NCBI GenBank assembly: GCA_038253945.1 | Contig: JBBSGR010000004.1 | Span: 62,001-126,000 of the forward strand | Length of the DNA stretch: 64,000 nt | Source of the DNA: JBBRYW01 sp038253945 | GTDB taxonomy: Bacteria; Actinomycetota; Thermoleophilia; Gaiellales; Gaiellaceae | Reading direction: 5' to 3' | In this document: positions 7,998 to 15,562 of the stretch, in pieces | How positions within the stretch are numbered: position 1 is the first letter of the stretch | Layout of the letters: each line of letters opens with the position of its first letter | Notes under the pieces: model-generated | What the model was told of the DNA's origin: nothing | The model's database searches: none | What the model saw: the letters and a program-made list of their open reading frames with translations, nothing else | Program-made: the position numbers and the translations under genes

Positions 7998-8049
7998 GGG
8001 ACCGTCCTTTCGTCGAGTTGCTGGACAGCCCCGGGCCCGGAGCGAAAGG

Positions 8050-8079
8050 AGTGTAGTCGACTGCCACGACAAAAGTCAA
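8050..8079 (-). promoter_or_regulatory. Promoter of the small peptide gene
   Basis: On the minus strand TTGACT (8079-8074) and TACACT (8055-8050) are separated by 18 bp, giving a predicted start near 8043 and a leader of about 45 nt to the ATG at 7997. The promoter overlaps the 5' end of the divergent regulator gene. Confidence 0.7.
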
Positions 8080-8091
8080 CACACGTCGACG
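8055..8091. promoter_or_regulatory. Paired GTCGAC palindromes, candidate operator
   Basis: Two 8-bp palindromes, AGTCGACT (8055-8062) and CGTCGACG (8084-8091), have centres 29 bp apart, close to three helical turns. One abuts the -10 box and the other lies just upstream of the -35 box of the peptide promoter. The obvious candidate binder is the adjacent HTH regulator; this is inference. Confidence 0.4.
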
Positions 8092-9362
8092 ACCCCCACG
8101 CTGTTGGCCGCAGGCTTCGGGAGACGAGGCGGCGGGCGGGGCTCAGTCAGCGCGAGCTCGCCTTCCGCGGCTGCACCCCCGCCTACATCTCGAGGATCGA
8201 GGCTGGCGACCGCGTTCCATCGCTCCAGCTCCTGCGCGAGCTGGGGCGCAAGCTGGGCGTGAGCTCGGATTTTCTCGCGACCGGCAGCGAGCTCGGGGCT
8301 GACGACGGGAGCGCCCTGCTGCAGGCGGACGTCGCCCTGCGAATGGACGACGCCGAGCTGGCCGAGAGCATCTACCGCCACGCATTCGAGACGTCCAGCG
8401 AGAAGAGGGTTCAGGCGGAGGCGGCCGCCGGCCTCGGCCAGCTCGCCTTTCGGCGCGGCCAGCCGCGCGCAGCGATCGGGCACTTCGAGGAGGCGCTCTC
8501 GCTCTACGGCTCCGACGAGACGGCACACCCCTCGCTGGCCGACAGCCTCGGGCGGGCCTATGCGATCGTGGGTGAGAACGAGCTGGCGATCGCCGTGTTC
8601 GAGCGGTGCCTCGCCGCAGCCGAGGAGCGTGATGACCCGGTCGAGCGAACTCGCTTCTCGGTACTGCTAGCGAACGCGCTCATCGACGCCGGGACCTTCG
8701 GCCGCGCCGAGGAGTTGCTCGGCGCGGCTCTCGCGGAGGCACGAACCGTCGAAGACCCGCTGACTCGCGCGCGACTGCTCTGGTCCGAATCGCGGCTGCA
8801 CACGCTGCAGGGGAGGCCGGAAACGGCGGCGCGCCACGCTCGGAGAGCGCTCGCGATTCTCGAGCTGACCGAGCACGACCACTACACGGCACGGGCGCAC
8901 CAGCTGCTGGCGCACATCGAGCTCGATCGCGGCGAGCCGTCCGAGGCGCTCGACTCTCTCCGCCACGGGCTCGCCCTGCTCGGGGAGAGTGGAAACGACT
9001 ACGAGCGCGCCAAGTTCCAGCTCGAGGAGGCGCGCGCGTTCGCGCAACTCGGCCACAGCGAGGAGGCAGCCCGGCTCGCGATGGGGGCGGCCGGCGCCCT
9101 CGCCGGGACCAATCCGGGCGAGGCCGGCCGCGGCTACGGCGTGATTGCTGAGGCGCTCGAGGAAACCGGGGACTCGACGCGGGCTCGAGAGCTCTACGAG
9201 CTCGCCGCCGAGTTGCTCGAGCGTGAGCCGAGCAGGTATCTCGCCCAGGTCCTCTCGCGGCTCGCCGAGTTGCTCGAGCGGGAAGGAAACCGGGAAGAGG
9301 CCTACGAGGTGCTGAAGCGCGCGGTTCGCGCGCAGGCGACTAGCTCACATAGCGGTAGCTGA
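8061..9362 (+). CDS. XRE-type HTH regulator with C-terminal TPR repeats (CTG start)
   Basis: About 433 aa. Residues 14-70 form a Cro/C1-type helix-turn-helix (RRRAGLSQRELA, then TPAYISRIEAGDRVPS). The rest is a run of TPR-like helical hairpins (about 90-425: AEAAAGLGQLAFRRGQPRAA, ADSLGRAYAIVGENELAIAV and others) of the type used to bind peptides or partners. The only in-frame ATG/GTG/TTG is a GTG at 8259, which would delete the HTH. CTG at 8061 has AAAGGAG 9 nt upstream and gives a normal N-terminus. The architecture matches RRNPP-like peptide receptors, and a small hydrophobic peptide gene is divergent. It overlaps the convergent gene at 9340 by 23 bp. Confidence 0.85.
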   Translation: MPRQKSTHVDDPHAVGRRLRETRRRAGLSQRELAFRGCTPAYISRIEAGDRVPSLQLLRELGRKLGVSSDFLATGSELGADDGSALLQADVALRMDDAELAESIYRHAFETSSEKRVQAEAAAGLGQLAFRRGQPRAAIGHFEEALSLYGSDETAHPSLADSLGRAYAIVGENELAIAVFERCLAAAEERDDPVERTRFSVLLANALIDAGTFGRAEELLGAALAEARTVEDPLTRARLLWSESRLHTLQGRPETAARHARRALAILELTEHDHYTARAHQLLAHIELDRGEPSEALDSLRHGLALLGESGNDYERAKFQLEEARAFAQLGHSEEAARLAMGAAGALAGTNPGEAGRGYGVIAEALEETGDSTRARELYELAAELLEREPSRYLAQVLSRLAELLEREGNREEAYEVLKRAVRAQATSSHSGS

Positions 9363-10056
9363 GCGCGAGCTCCGGATCGGCCTTCCAGCTCCATGCGACC
9401 GCCAGCCGCCCGCCCACTCCGGGCAGTCCCTGATCTTTGCCGAAGGCCTGAGGTGGCGGCGTCCGAGTCCAGTCGAGCAGCTCGACGGAGTACTGCGGCG
9501 TGTCGGCAGGCAGGACGACGGCGACGCCGATCGACCCACCAGCCGACAGCGCGAACTGCGGCAGCGGCACGATGGCCCGGAACTCGAAGACGCCGTCCCG
9601 CGTTCGCAGCAGCTTGCGCTGGTACGTGCGAATGAACCGCTGCTCACCGGCGCCGAGCGTGACGGCTTTGCTCTTCGAGGCCCGGGCGAGGCTCGCACGC
9701 AGCTTGGCGAGATAGACATCCATTCGCTCGGGGGGATAACCCTGAGCGATTCCGTTGGCGCGAATGGCGCTCGCGAGCGTGTCCCACTCGTCCTGCGGGT
9801 CGGTGTCGCCCGGCGCGAGATCCCGCCCGGCGACCGAGCGGCCGCGGCGGGCGGGATCGTGCTCCTCCGGATAGGTGGTCGCGAGGATGAGCGGGAAGAC
9901 GAGCGTCGAGCCCGTGTCGTTCTGGACGGCGAGCGTCGTGTTGACGGCGGCTCCGTCATAGCGGTGGCCGTAACGCGTCGCCGGCTCCACGTCGACGACC
10001 GTGGATTGCCAGAGCACCGACAGCGGCCGCTGCGGGAGCGGGACGGCCGTCAGCAA
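9340..10056 (-). CDS. Hypothetical protein, last gene of the subtilase operon
   Basis: A 238-aa protein with no recognised family. The coding frame is supported by regular codon use and amphipathic segments. TTG at 10056 is the furthest start, 16 bp after the upstream stop. No signal peptide or membrane helix is evident. The segment TTLAVQNDTGSTLVFPLILA suggests beta structure, and an Ala/Lys-rich middle (about 110-140) looks helical. It is fourth after a membrane protein, a subtilase and a propeptide-like protein, so it may be part of that proteolytic unit; this is context only. Confidence 0.65.
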   Translation of the reverse strand: MLTAVPLPQRPLSVLWQSTVVDVEPATRYGHRYDGAAVNTTLAVQNDTGSTLVFPLILATTYPEEHDPARRGRSVAGRDLAPGDTDPQDEWDTLASAIRANGIAQGYPPERMDVYLAKLRASLARASKSKAVTLGAGEQRFIRTYQRKLLRTRDGVFEFRAIVPLPQFALSAGGSIGVAVVLPADTPQYSVELLDWTRTPPPQAFGKDQGLPGVGGRLAVAWSWKADPELALSYRYVS

Positions 10057-10072
10057 CGCTCGGCCGCGAACG

Positions 10073-10318
10073 CTATTGAACGGGCGACTCCGGCGGCGGC
10101 AGCCGCACCTCGCCGGATCGCTCCACGGCCTCCACTCCGCCCAGGCTCGCGAGCGCCGAGACGTTTGACGTCTGCGTCGAGCCCTTGACGACGCCGATCT
10201 CCGGCAGGGATTCGTCCACGGACAGACCAGCTTGCTGAAGGGCCTCGACGACGTCCTCCAGCGCGTGCCCTTCCCGGACCGAGACGACGACGTCGGTGCG
10301 CGCTCCTTGCGTCCCCAT
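10073..10318 (-). CDS. Small propeptide/I9-like protein next to subtilase
   Basis: An 81-aa protein: DVVVSVREGHALEDVVEAL, then QQAGLSVDESLPEIGVVKGS, SALASLGGVEAVERSG. The beta-alpha-beta-beta-alpha-beta order, with a hydrophobic strand ending in GVVKGS and GGVEAVE, resembles subtilisin propeptides and I9-type inhibitors encoded as stand-alone proteins beside S8 proteases. ATG at 10318 is preferred; the longer frame to 10558 is antisense-like shadow inside the subtilase. It lies 41 bp after the subtilase stop. Likely an intramolecular-chaperone/inhibitor partner for the protease, inferred from fold and position. Confidence 0.6.
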   Translation of the reverse strand: MGTQGARTDVVVSVREGHALEDVVEALQQAGLSVDESLPEIGVVKGSTQTSNVSALASLGGVEAVERSGEVRLPPPESPVQ

Positions 10319-10359
10319 CCAACTTCTGAACGCGAGTGTACCCCTGCGGCAACACCTCG

Positions 10360-11565
10360 CTACGGCGCCTGCACGAGGCCGGCACCCACGTCCGCATCCG
10401 AGAGCGGCAGCCGGCGCGTCGTCTGCAAGAGCTTCGCGAGCACCGCGTCCGCCGAGGCGCGAGGCGCCGCCTCGGCCTGCAAGCCGGCGATTCCGGCGAC
10501 GTGCGGCGTCGCCATGCTCGTGCCGCTCAACACGCGGTAGCGAGTGGGCATCGGCCACGCCGAGCGGACGGCCACGCCCGGCGCGGCGAGATCCAGCTGG
10601 CCTCCGTTCGGATCGAGTCCGCCGTTCGAGAAGGAGGCAACGGCGAGGTGTCGGTCGAGAGCGGCCACCGCGGCGATCGAAGGGCAGTTCGCGGGATGGC
10701 TCACCGGGTTGACGACGCCGGACTCGCGATCGCTGTCGTTGCCCGCGGCAGCGACCACGAGCGTGCCCCGCCGCCTCGCGCGCCTGGCGGCCGCCTCGAA
10801 AACGCGGGAGTACGGTTCGCCGATCGTGGTCGGCGCCCCCAGCGACATCGAGACGACCCGGCAGCCGCCCGCGACGGCCCAGTTGATGCCCGCGAGAATA
10901 CCGCCGTCGACTCCACTGCCGTCGTTTCCAAGCACCTTGCCGGCCCAGATCTCCGCTTCGTAGGCAATGCCGTAACGCGGTCCCCGATCGGGGTCGCGGG
11001 GCCCGCAGGCCGTGCCGATGCAGTGCGTCCCGTGACCGTGTTCGTCCTCGAAGCTCTCGCCCGAGACGAAGGACCGGTGCTGGATCTGACGGCCCACGAA
11101 GTCGGGATGTTCGAGATCGAGGCCGGTGTCCAGCACCGCGAGCCGAACGCCTCGGCCGCTGAAGCGTGACGGGAAGACGCCGGTCGCCTGAAGTCCCCAG
11201 GTCGCGCGCGTCTCGATAGCGTCGCGCGCGCCCGGCTCGGGTGCCGGCGTCGCAACCGTCTCGTCCAGGGCCTGGACGATCCGCTCGGGCTCCAGTGCAA
11301 GGATCGCGTCCTCGGCGGCGGCCGTGGCGCCCAGTTCGTGCTCGGCGTCGGTCGCCGCCGAGACGACCGCGACTCCCAGCTCTTCGAACATGACGCCCGT
11401 CCCAGTGGCCGAGTGGTCGCCAGCGGCTCCGGCTGCCACGTCGCGGCTCGACTCGAGCTCGACGCCCGCTCCCTGGCGAAGCGCCTCGACGCCGGCCTCG
11501 CGCGCGTCCTCGTGGAGCAGCACGAGGTAGCGCCCGGTGGTCGCAGCTCCGGCTCGGTCGATCAT
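10360..11565 (-). CDS. Subtilisin-like serine protease (S8), apparently cytosolic
   Basis: A 401-aa S8 peptidase. The triad is visible: Asp146 (LAVLDTGLDLEHPD), His178 (HGHGTHC), Ser350 (SGTSMATPHVAG); the oxyanion Asn is in AAAGND (273-277). Residues 1-120 are an N-terminal extension with RYLVLLHEDA, not a signal peptide, so the enzyme is probably intracellular unless exported otherwise. ATG at 11565 overlaps the stop of the upstream membrane-protein gene by 4 nt. An upstream extension of the frame is a shadow of that gene. A separate propeptide-like gene follows. Confidence 0.92.
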   Translation of the reverse strand: MIDRAGAATTGRYLVLLHEDAREAGVEALRQGAGVELESSRDVAAGAAGDHSATGTGVMFEELGVAVVSAATDAEHELGATAAAEDAILALEPERIVQALDETVATPAPEPGARDAIETRATWGLQATGVFPSRFSGRGVRLAVLDTGLDLEHPDFVGRQIQHRSFVSGESFEDEHGHGTHCIGTACGPRDPDRGPRYGIAYEAEIWAGKVLGNDGSGVDGGILAGINWAVAGGCRVVSMSLGAPTTIGEPYSRVFEAAARRARRRGTLVVAAAGNDSDRESGVVNPVSHPANCPSIAAVAALDRHLAVASFSNGGLDPNGGQLDLAAPGVAVRSAWPMPTRYRVLSGTSMATPHVAGIAGLQAEAAPRASADAVLAKLLQTTRRLPLSDADVGAGLVQAP

Positions 11566-11960
11566 CCGAGGTCGGTCGTCTCGGTCAGCCCGATCAGGGC
11601 GGCCGCCAGGATTCCGGCGTTGACAAGCGAGACCACGGCCGCCGACGCGACGTCGAGCTTCCTCGCCCCGCGCAGTCCCGACGCGCTGAGCGCGAACTGC
11701 CACAGGCCGTAGAGGAGGCAGATGACGGTCGCGGCCCAGTAGCTGTCGGCCCAGCCGCCGCCGAGTGCCCGGGCCAGCTCCCACAGCATCTTCAGCACCG
11801 CCGCCGCGACGGCGAAGGTGCTCAAGGACTGAACCGTCACGAAGTTGCTGACCCGCACGGGCGGGGCCGAGTCGGTCGCCGCGACACCGACGGCGCCGCT
11901 CGCGTCGAGGCGCGCACTCTGAGTGGTCGTTACGAGTAGAAGATCCGTCAGGGATGCCAC
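11562..11960 (-). CDS. Hypothetical three-helix membrane protein upstream of subtilase
   Basis: A 132-aa protein if started at GTG 11960, with three probable membrane helices (FAVAAAVLKMLWELARAL, WAATVICLLYGLWQFALSAS, ASAAVVSLVNAGILAAALIGL). GTG 11960 falls at the predicted transcription start of a TTGACA-17-CATGAT promoter, which argues for a leaderless mRNA. An ATG at 11978 would lie upstream of that start. Family not recognised. It ends in ATGA overlap with the subtilase, so the two are co-translated; a membrane anchor or substrate role is possible but unproven. Confidence 0.65.
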   Translation of the reverse strand: MASLTDLLLVTTTQSARLDASGAVGVAATDSAPPVRVSNFVTVQSLSTFAVAAAVLKMLWELARALGGGWADSYWAATVICLLYGLWQFALSASGLRGARKLDVASAAVVSLVNAGILAAALIGLTETTDLG

Positions 11961-11966
11961 GCGGAG

Positions 11967-11995
11967 ATCATGTCTCATTGCGATACAGTTGTCAA
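11967..11995 (-). promoter_or_regulatory. Promoter of the subtilase operon
   Basis: Minus-strand TTGACA (11995-11990), 17-bp spacer, CATGAT (11972-11967). The predicted start coincides with the GTG codon at 11960. Confidence 0.65.
11984..11989 (+). promoter_or_regulatory. -10 box of the GH25 gene (leaderless type)
   Basis: TACAGT followed by 8 nt and the ATG at 11998. It overlaps the divergent promoter of the subtilase operon, so the two directions probably compete. Confidence 0.4.
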
Positions 11996-11997
11996 GT

Positions 11998-12675
11998 ATG
12001 GACATGTCCAATGTAATCAGTGGCAGCGCGAGAGAGCTCGTCGATCTCTCCGTGTACCAGCGTGGGATCTCGTGGAACGCGCTGAGGGCCGCCCGGATCG
12101 GCGGTGCGCTGCTGAAAGCGACCGAAGGGGCGGGCTTCGAGGATGCCGCCTTCGCGCGACACCGCGCCGAAGCGAGGCGCGTCGGCGTACCGATCGGCGC
12201 CTACCACTTCGCGCGCCCCGACACCGTCGGCTCGGAGCGCGATGCCGTTGCCGAGGCCGACTGGTTTCTCCATGTCGCCGTGCCGGCTCGGGGCGACCTG
12301 CTGCCGGCGCTCGACCTCGAGGTGCCCGGCCGGTCCGCGAAGGGACTGCTCGAGTGGACGCTCGCCTGGCTCCGGCGGGTCGGGGCCGAGATCGGCGAGC
12401 GCCCCCTCCTCTACACGTTCCCCAGCTTCTACCGCGAGCGCATGCGGCATGCCCAGGCGCTCGCCGACTGCTCGCAGCTGTGGCTCGCCGACTGGGGGCC
12501 CAACGACGGCCGCCGGCACGCCCCGAGCCCGATCGGCGCGTGGCGGCGGATCGCTCTCCATCAGTACACGAGCAGGGGGCAAGTCAGGGGCGTGCGGAGC
12601 CCGCTCGATCTCAATCGCCTCGGCGAGGGCTTCTCGCTCGGGGCGATCACGGTCGGACAGGGACAGCCGCGCTAG
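11998..12675 (+). CDS. GH25 family lysozyme-like hydrolase
   Basis: A 225-aa glycoside hydrolase family 25 domain with the expected order: VDLSVYQRGISW (15-26), KATEGAGFED (40-49), GVPIGAYHFARP (63-74), LLPALDLEVPG (101-111, catalytic acidic pair Asp106/Glu108), then RPLLYTFPSFY and QLWLADWGP. No signal peptide is visible with either ATG at 11998 or 12004, so export is unclear. It is divergent from the subtilase operon and overlaps the convergent response-regulator stop by 4 bp. The 12-bp palindrome tggacatgtcca covers the start codon. Confidence 0.88.
   Translation: MDMSNVISGSARELVDLSVYQRGISWNALRAARIGGALLKATEGAGFEDAAFARHRAEARRVGVPIGAYHFARPDTVGSERDAVAEADWFLHVAVPARGDLLPALDLEVPGRSAKGLLEWTLAWLRRVGAEIGERPLLYTFPSFYRERMRHAQALADCSQLWLADWGPNDGRRHAPSPIGAWRRIALHQYTSRGQVRGVRSPLDLNRLGEGFSLGAITVGQGQPR
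11999..12010. promoter_or_regulatory. 12-bp palindrome tggacatgtcca at a divergent start region
   Basis: A perfect 12-bp palindrome covering the first codons of the GH25 gene and lying just upstream of the -35 box of the divergent subtilase operon. A repressor bound here could affect both directions. The binder is unknown. Confidence 0.4.
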
Positions 12676-13367
12676 TCGCCGACCAGCCGGTAGCCCACCC
12701 CCCACTCGTTGACGACGTAGTCCGCGCCCGGATGGGCCAGCTTCCGGCGCAGACGAGATGCGTGCGAGTCGAGTGTGCGCGTGCGGCCGAGCGAGCGGAA
12801 GCCCCAGACCTCCCGGAGCAGCTCGTCCTTCGTGAACACGCGCGTCGGCTCCGTCGCCAGCTTGAGCAGGAGCTCGTACTCCTTCCCGGCCAGCGTGACC
12901 CGCTGCCCGGCGACGGTCACGCGCCTGCTGGCGCGATCGACGACGATCTCGCCAGCGAAGAGCTGCTCGGGCAGAAGCGGTGTCGCTCGGCGAAGCACTG
13001 CGCGGATTCGCGCGACCAGCTCGTCGTACAGGAACGGCTTGGCCACGTAGTCGTCCGCGCCTCGTGCGAACCCTCGAACGCGGTCGACGGCGTCCGACTC
13101 GGTCGGGCCGAGCAGGATCACGGGCACGTCGCGATTCCAGGACCGGCCCGGCTCGCCCTGCCGAAGCCGGCGGCAGAGGTCGAGCCCGGACTCATCCGGG
13201 AGAGCGGTATCCAGCAGGACAAGGTTCGGCTGCTCCCGCTCCGCCAGGTCGAGCGCCTGGCAGCCGGCCGTTGCTCCGACGACCCTGAACCCGTCGTCCC
13301 GCAGGTGCCGCTCGAGGAAGCCGAGTGTCGTCGGCTCGGGCTCGGCAACAAGGAGCGCTGTCGACAT
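12672..13367 (-). CDS. OmpR-family response regulator (orphan)
   Basis: A 231-aa two-domain regulator: receiver (1-120) with phospho-acceptor Asp53 (LVLLDTALPDESG) and conserved Lys in YVAKPF (about 106), and a winged-helix DNA-binding domain (about 135-231; LTLAGKEYELLLKL, RTRTLDSHASRLRRKL). The usual acidic pair near residue 9 reads AEPE, so metal binding may be altered. ATG 13367 is 7 nt after a TAGCGT box, consistent with a leaderless start. No kinase gene is adjacent; the neighbour upstream is a UbiB-type kinase. Confidence 0.9.
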   Translation of the reverse strand: MSTALLVAEPEPTTLGFLERHLRDDGFRVVGATAGCQALDLAEREQPNLVLLDTALPDESGLDLCRRLRQGEPGRSWNRDVPVILLGPTESDAVDRVRGFARGADDYVAKPFLYDELVARIRAVLRRATPLLPEQLFAGEIVVDRASRRVTVAGQRVTLAGKEYELLLKLATEPTRVFTKDELLREVWGFRSLGRTRTLDSHASRLRRKLAHPGADYVVNEWGVGYRLVGD

Positions 13368-13374
13368 GCCGGCC

Positions 13375-13380
13375 ACGCTA
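13375..13380 (-). promoter_or_regulatory. -10 box of the orphan response regulator (leaderless type)
   Basis: Minus-strand TAGCGT, 7 nt before the ATG at 13367. A weak TTGTTC lies 18 bp further upstream. Confidence 0.4.
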
Positions 13381-13463
13381 GCGGCGATGTGACGCGCTGA
13401 ACAAGGTGTCCTTTGGGCCGTCTTTGTGCCGAAGCTTCTACAGATCGCAGCCCGGGGCGCGCC

Positions 13464-15158
13464 TCACCGCCGCAGCCGCCCCGAGCGCACCACCCCGAGC
13501 AGGAGCCACACTCCGAGCACGCCGGACAGCGTAAGCCCGAGCAAGGAGAGCACGTGCAGTCCGAGCAGATGCGGTCCAGACTTGGCGAAGATCCCGACCA
13601 GGCTGAAGGCGATCAACCCCCCGACGACGACGAGCGCGATCACGAGCCGGTTGATCGCGACGTCCATCTTCTGCATGAACTCGTCCAGGCCCTTGTGGAC
13701 GAAACCCACCTCGATCTGACCGTCGCGGATCTCATTCAGGAAGTCGTGCACCTGGTAGGGCGTCTCGAGCGCGATCTGACTCAGCTTCATCGCCTCGCGC
13801 CTGGTACGCGTGAGCAAGCGGCGCGGTGTGTAGCGGCCGATCAGCATGTCGCGGGCGTAGGGCTGCGCGACCTCGAAGACGTTGAAGTCGGGGTAGAGCT
13901 CGACACCAACCGAGCCGAGCGTCGCGATCGCGCGGTCGAGCAGGAGGAAGCGCGTCGGCAAACGCAGGTTGATCGAGTAGATGAGGGCGAAACCCTCCCG
14001 GATCACCTGGATCGGGTCGATCTCCGCCAGGCTCGCGCCGTAGTAACGGTAGAAGAGCTCGCGCAGCTCGGCGACGAACTGCTCCTCCCGCTCCTTCGGA
14101 TAGCGGACGCCCAGGTCGGCGAGGTGGCGCGGCAACGCGTCGACGTTCTCGTTCACGGCGTCGACGAAGAGCCGCGTCAGCCCGGACATGTCCTCGTCGG
14201 TCAATTTGCCGGCGAGGCCGAAGTCGACGAGGCCGATCTCGTCTCGCGACGGCAGCACGAGCACGTTCGCGGGGTGCGGATCGCCGTGGAAGAAGCCGTG
14301 CTTGAAGATCATCGTCATCCACGCGTCGGTCATCAGGTAGGCGATCCGGCGTCGCTCTGGCAGCGAGAAGCCGTGCTGCTCGAGATCTGCGACCTGGATC
14401 CCCTCGAGAAACTCGAGTGTGAGCACCTGCGCACGCGTGTAGCTCCAGTAGACCTTCGGGACCCGCACGCGCGGCCGACTCGCGAAGCTCCGCCTGAAGT
14501 TCTCGGCGTTTCGTCCCTCCGAGCGGTAGTCGAGCTCCTGGCGAATCGAACGGGCGAACTCGTCCACGAGCCCATGCGTGTCGATGAAGTCGAGCGCGCG
14601 GACTCGCTCCTTGGCGATGCGGGCGGCTCGCTGCATCAGCGCGAGGTCGGCCTCGATCTGGCGCGGTGCGTCGGGACGCTGCACCTTGACGACGACCGGC
14701 TGGCCGTTCGGCAGCACCGCGCGGTGGACCTGCCCGATCGATGCCGCGGCCATCGGCTGCTCGTCGAACTGGAGGTAGAGCCGCTCGAGCGGTTGACCGA
14801 GCTGCGCCTCGATCACGCTTCGCGCCTGCTCGAACGGGAACGGCCGCACGTCGTCCTGCAACCCACGCAGCTCGATGATGATGTCCGGCGGCACGATGTC
14901 GGGCCGCATCGACAGGAGCTGGCCGAACTTGACGAACGTCGGGCCGAGCTCGTCGAGCATCTCGCGCAGGTGCCGGCCGCGGGCGGAGGGAAGGGCGGCC
15001 TCGGCCGCGACTTCCCGCGAGACTCTTCCGTTCGACGGGATCAGGTCGTCGAGCTTGTGCCGTCTGAAGAAGTACCCGAAGCCATGGCGCACGGCGACCT
15101 GGGCGATCTCGGAGACACGGCCGAGGTTCCGCGTCGAGCCGCGCGAGCTCATAGCCAT
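13464..15158 (-). CDS. ABC1/UbiB-family atypical kinase
   Basis: A 564-aa UbiB-like protein. The family hallmarks are the KxGQ motif in FVKFGQLLSMRPDI (about 75-88), the Ala-rich loop AAASIGQVHRA, VVVKVQRP, the catalytic FHGDPHPAN, and the metal-binding VDFGLAGKL. Two C-terminal membrane helices (about 497-520 and 528-550) anchor it, as in other family members. Family members act as ATPases or kinases in isoprenoid-quinone and lipid metabolism. It follows a phasin-like gene by 19 bp. ATG 15158 or 15152 both fit. Confidence 0.92.
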   Translation of the reverse strand: MAMSSRGSTRNLGRVSEIAQVAVRHGFGYFFRRHKLDDLIPSNGRVSREVAAEAALPSARGRHLREMLDELGPTFVKFGQLLSMRPDIVPPDIIIELRGLQDDVRPFPFEQARSVIEAQLGQPLERLYLQFDEQPMAAASIGQVHRAVLPNGQPVVVKVQRPDAPRQIEADLALMQRAARIAKERVRALDFIDTHGLVDEFARSIRQELDYRSEGRNAENFRRSFASRPRVRVPKVYWSYTRAQVLTLEFLEGIQVADLEQHGFSLPERRRIAYLMTDAWMTMIFKHGFFHGDPHPANVLVLPSRDEIGLVDFGLAGKLTDEDMSGLTRLFVDAVNENVDALPRHLADLGVRYPKEREEQFVAELRELFYRYYGASLAEIDPIQVIREGFALIYSINLRLPTRFLLLDRAIATLGSVGVELYPDFNVFEVAQPYARDMLIGRYTPRRLLTRTRREAMKLSQIALETPYQVHDFLNEIRDGQIEVGFVHKGLDEFMQKMDVAINRLVIALVVVGGLIAFSLVGIFAKSGPHLLGLHVLSLLGLTLSGVLGVWLLLGVVRSGRLRR

Positions 15159-15177
15159 GCGCTCAGTCTGACACGCG

Positions 15178-15519
15178 CTATGCCACCGTCGAGGGCCGCT
15201 CCGGCGTGCGCTCGACCAGGCGCAGGCGGTGCTCGAGCTGCGCAACCCGGAGCTCGACCTCGTCGAGCTCCTCGCGGGTGACGAGCCCCAACTCACGCAG
15301 GAGGCCCTGGAATCCCGTACCGGCGCGCTCCCCGAGGTCGGCTGCCCCGCCGCGCCAGCGGAGTGTGACGTCGTCCACCAGCGAGCGCGCTTCCACCGCC
15401 GTCATCGAGCCCCGGCGCGCGATCTCCTCGGCAAGCCGGTCGGCTCGCTCTGCCGTCAGTACGACCGCGCCGAACGCTGCGACGCCGAGACGGTCGATGA
15501 TCTCCCCGAGAGCGCTCAC
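15178..15519 (-). CDS. Phasin-like / PHA-regulator-like small protein
   Basis: A 113-aa helical protein: SALGEIIDRLGVAAFGAVVL, an RADRLAEEIARRGSM segment, and a C-terminal coiled coil TREELDEVELRVAQLEHRLRL (about 80-102). The shape matches the phasin or poly-hydroxyalkanoate-regulator-like proteins often encoded with UbiB kinases. It lies 43 bp after secDF and 19 bp before the ubiB-like gene. A structural or adaptor role for the kinase is inference. Confidence 0.7.
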   Translation of the reverse strand: MSALGEIIDRLGVAAFGAVVLTAERADRLAEEIARRGSMTAVEARSLVDDVTLRWRGGAADLGERAGTGFQGLLRELGLVTREELDEVELRVAQLEHRLRLVERTPERPSTVA

Positions 15520-15562
15520 TCAGCTGGTGGTGCCGGCGGACAGCACCTGCAGGAGCACCCGG

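Noticed and set aside
7804..8082. 92-codon minus-strand ORF across the peptide locus
   Set aside because: Out of frame with the ribosome site; the 31-codon ORF fits the promoter, ribosome site and hairpin better.
10073..10558. 161-codon version of the propeptide-like gene
   Set aside because: Its first 80 codons overlap the subtilase out of frame and look random; similarity to propeptides starts at 10318.
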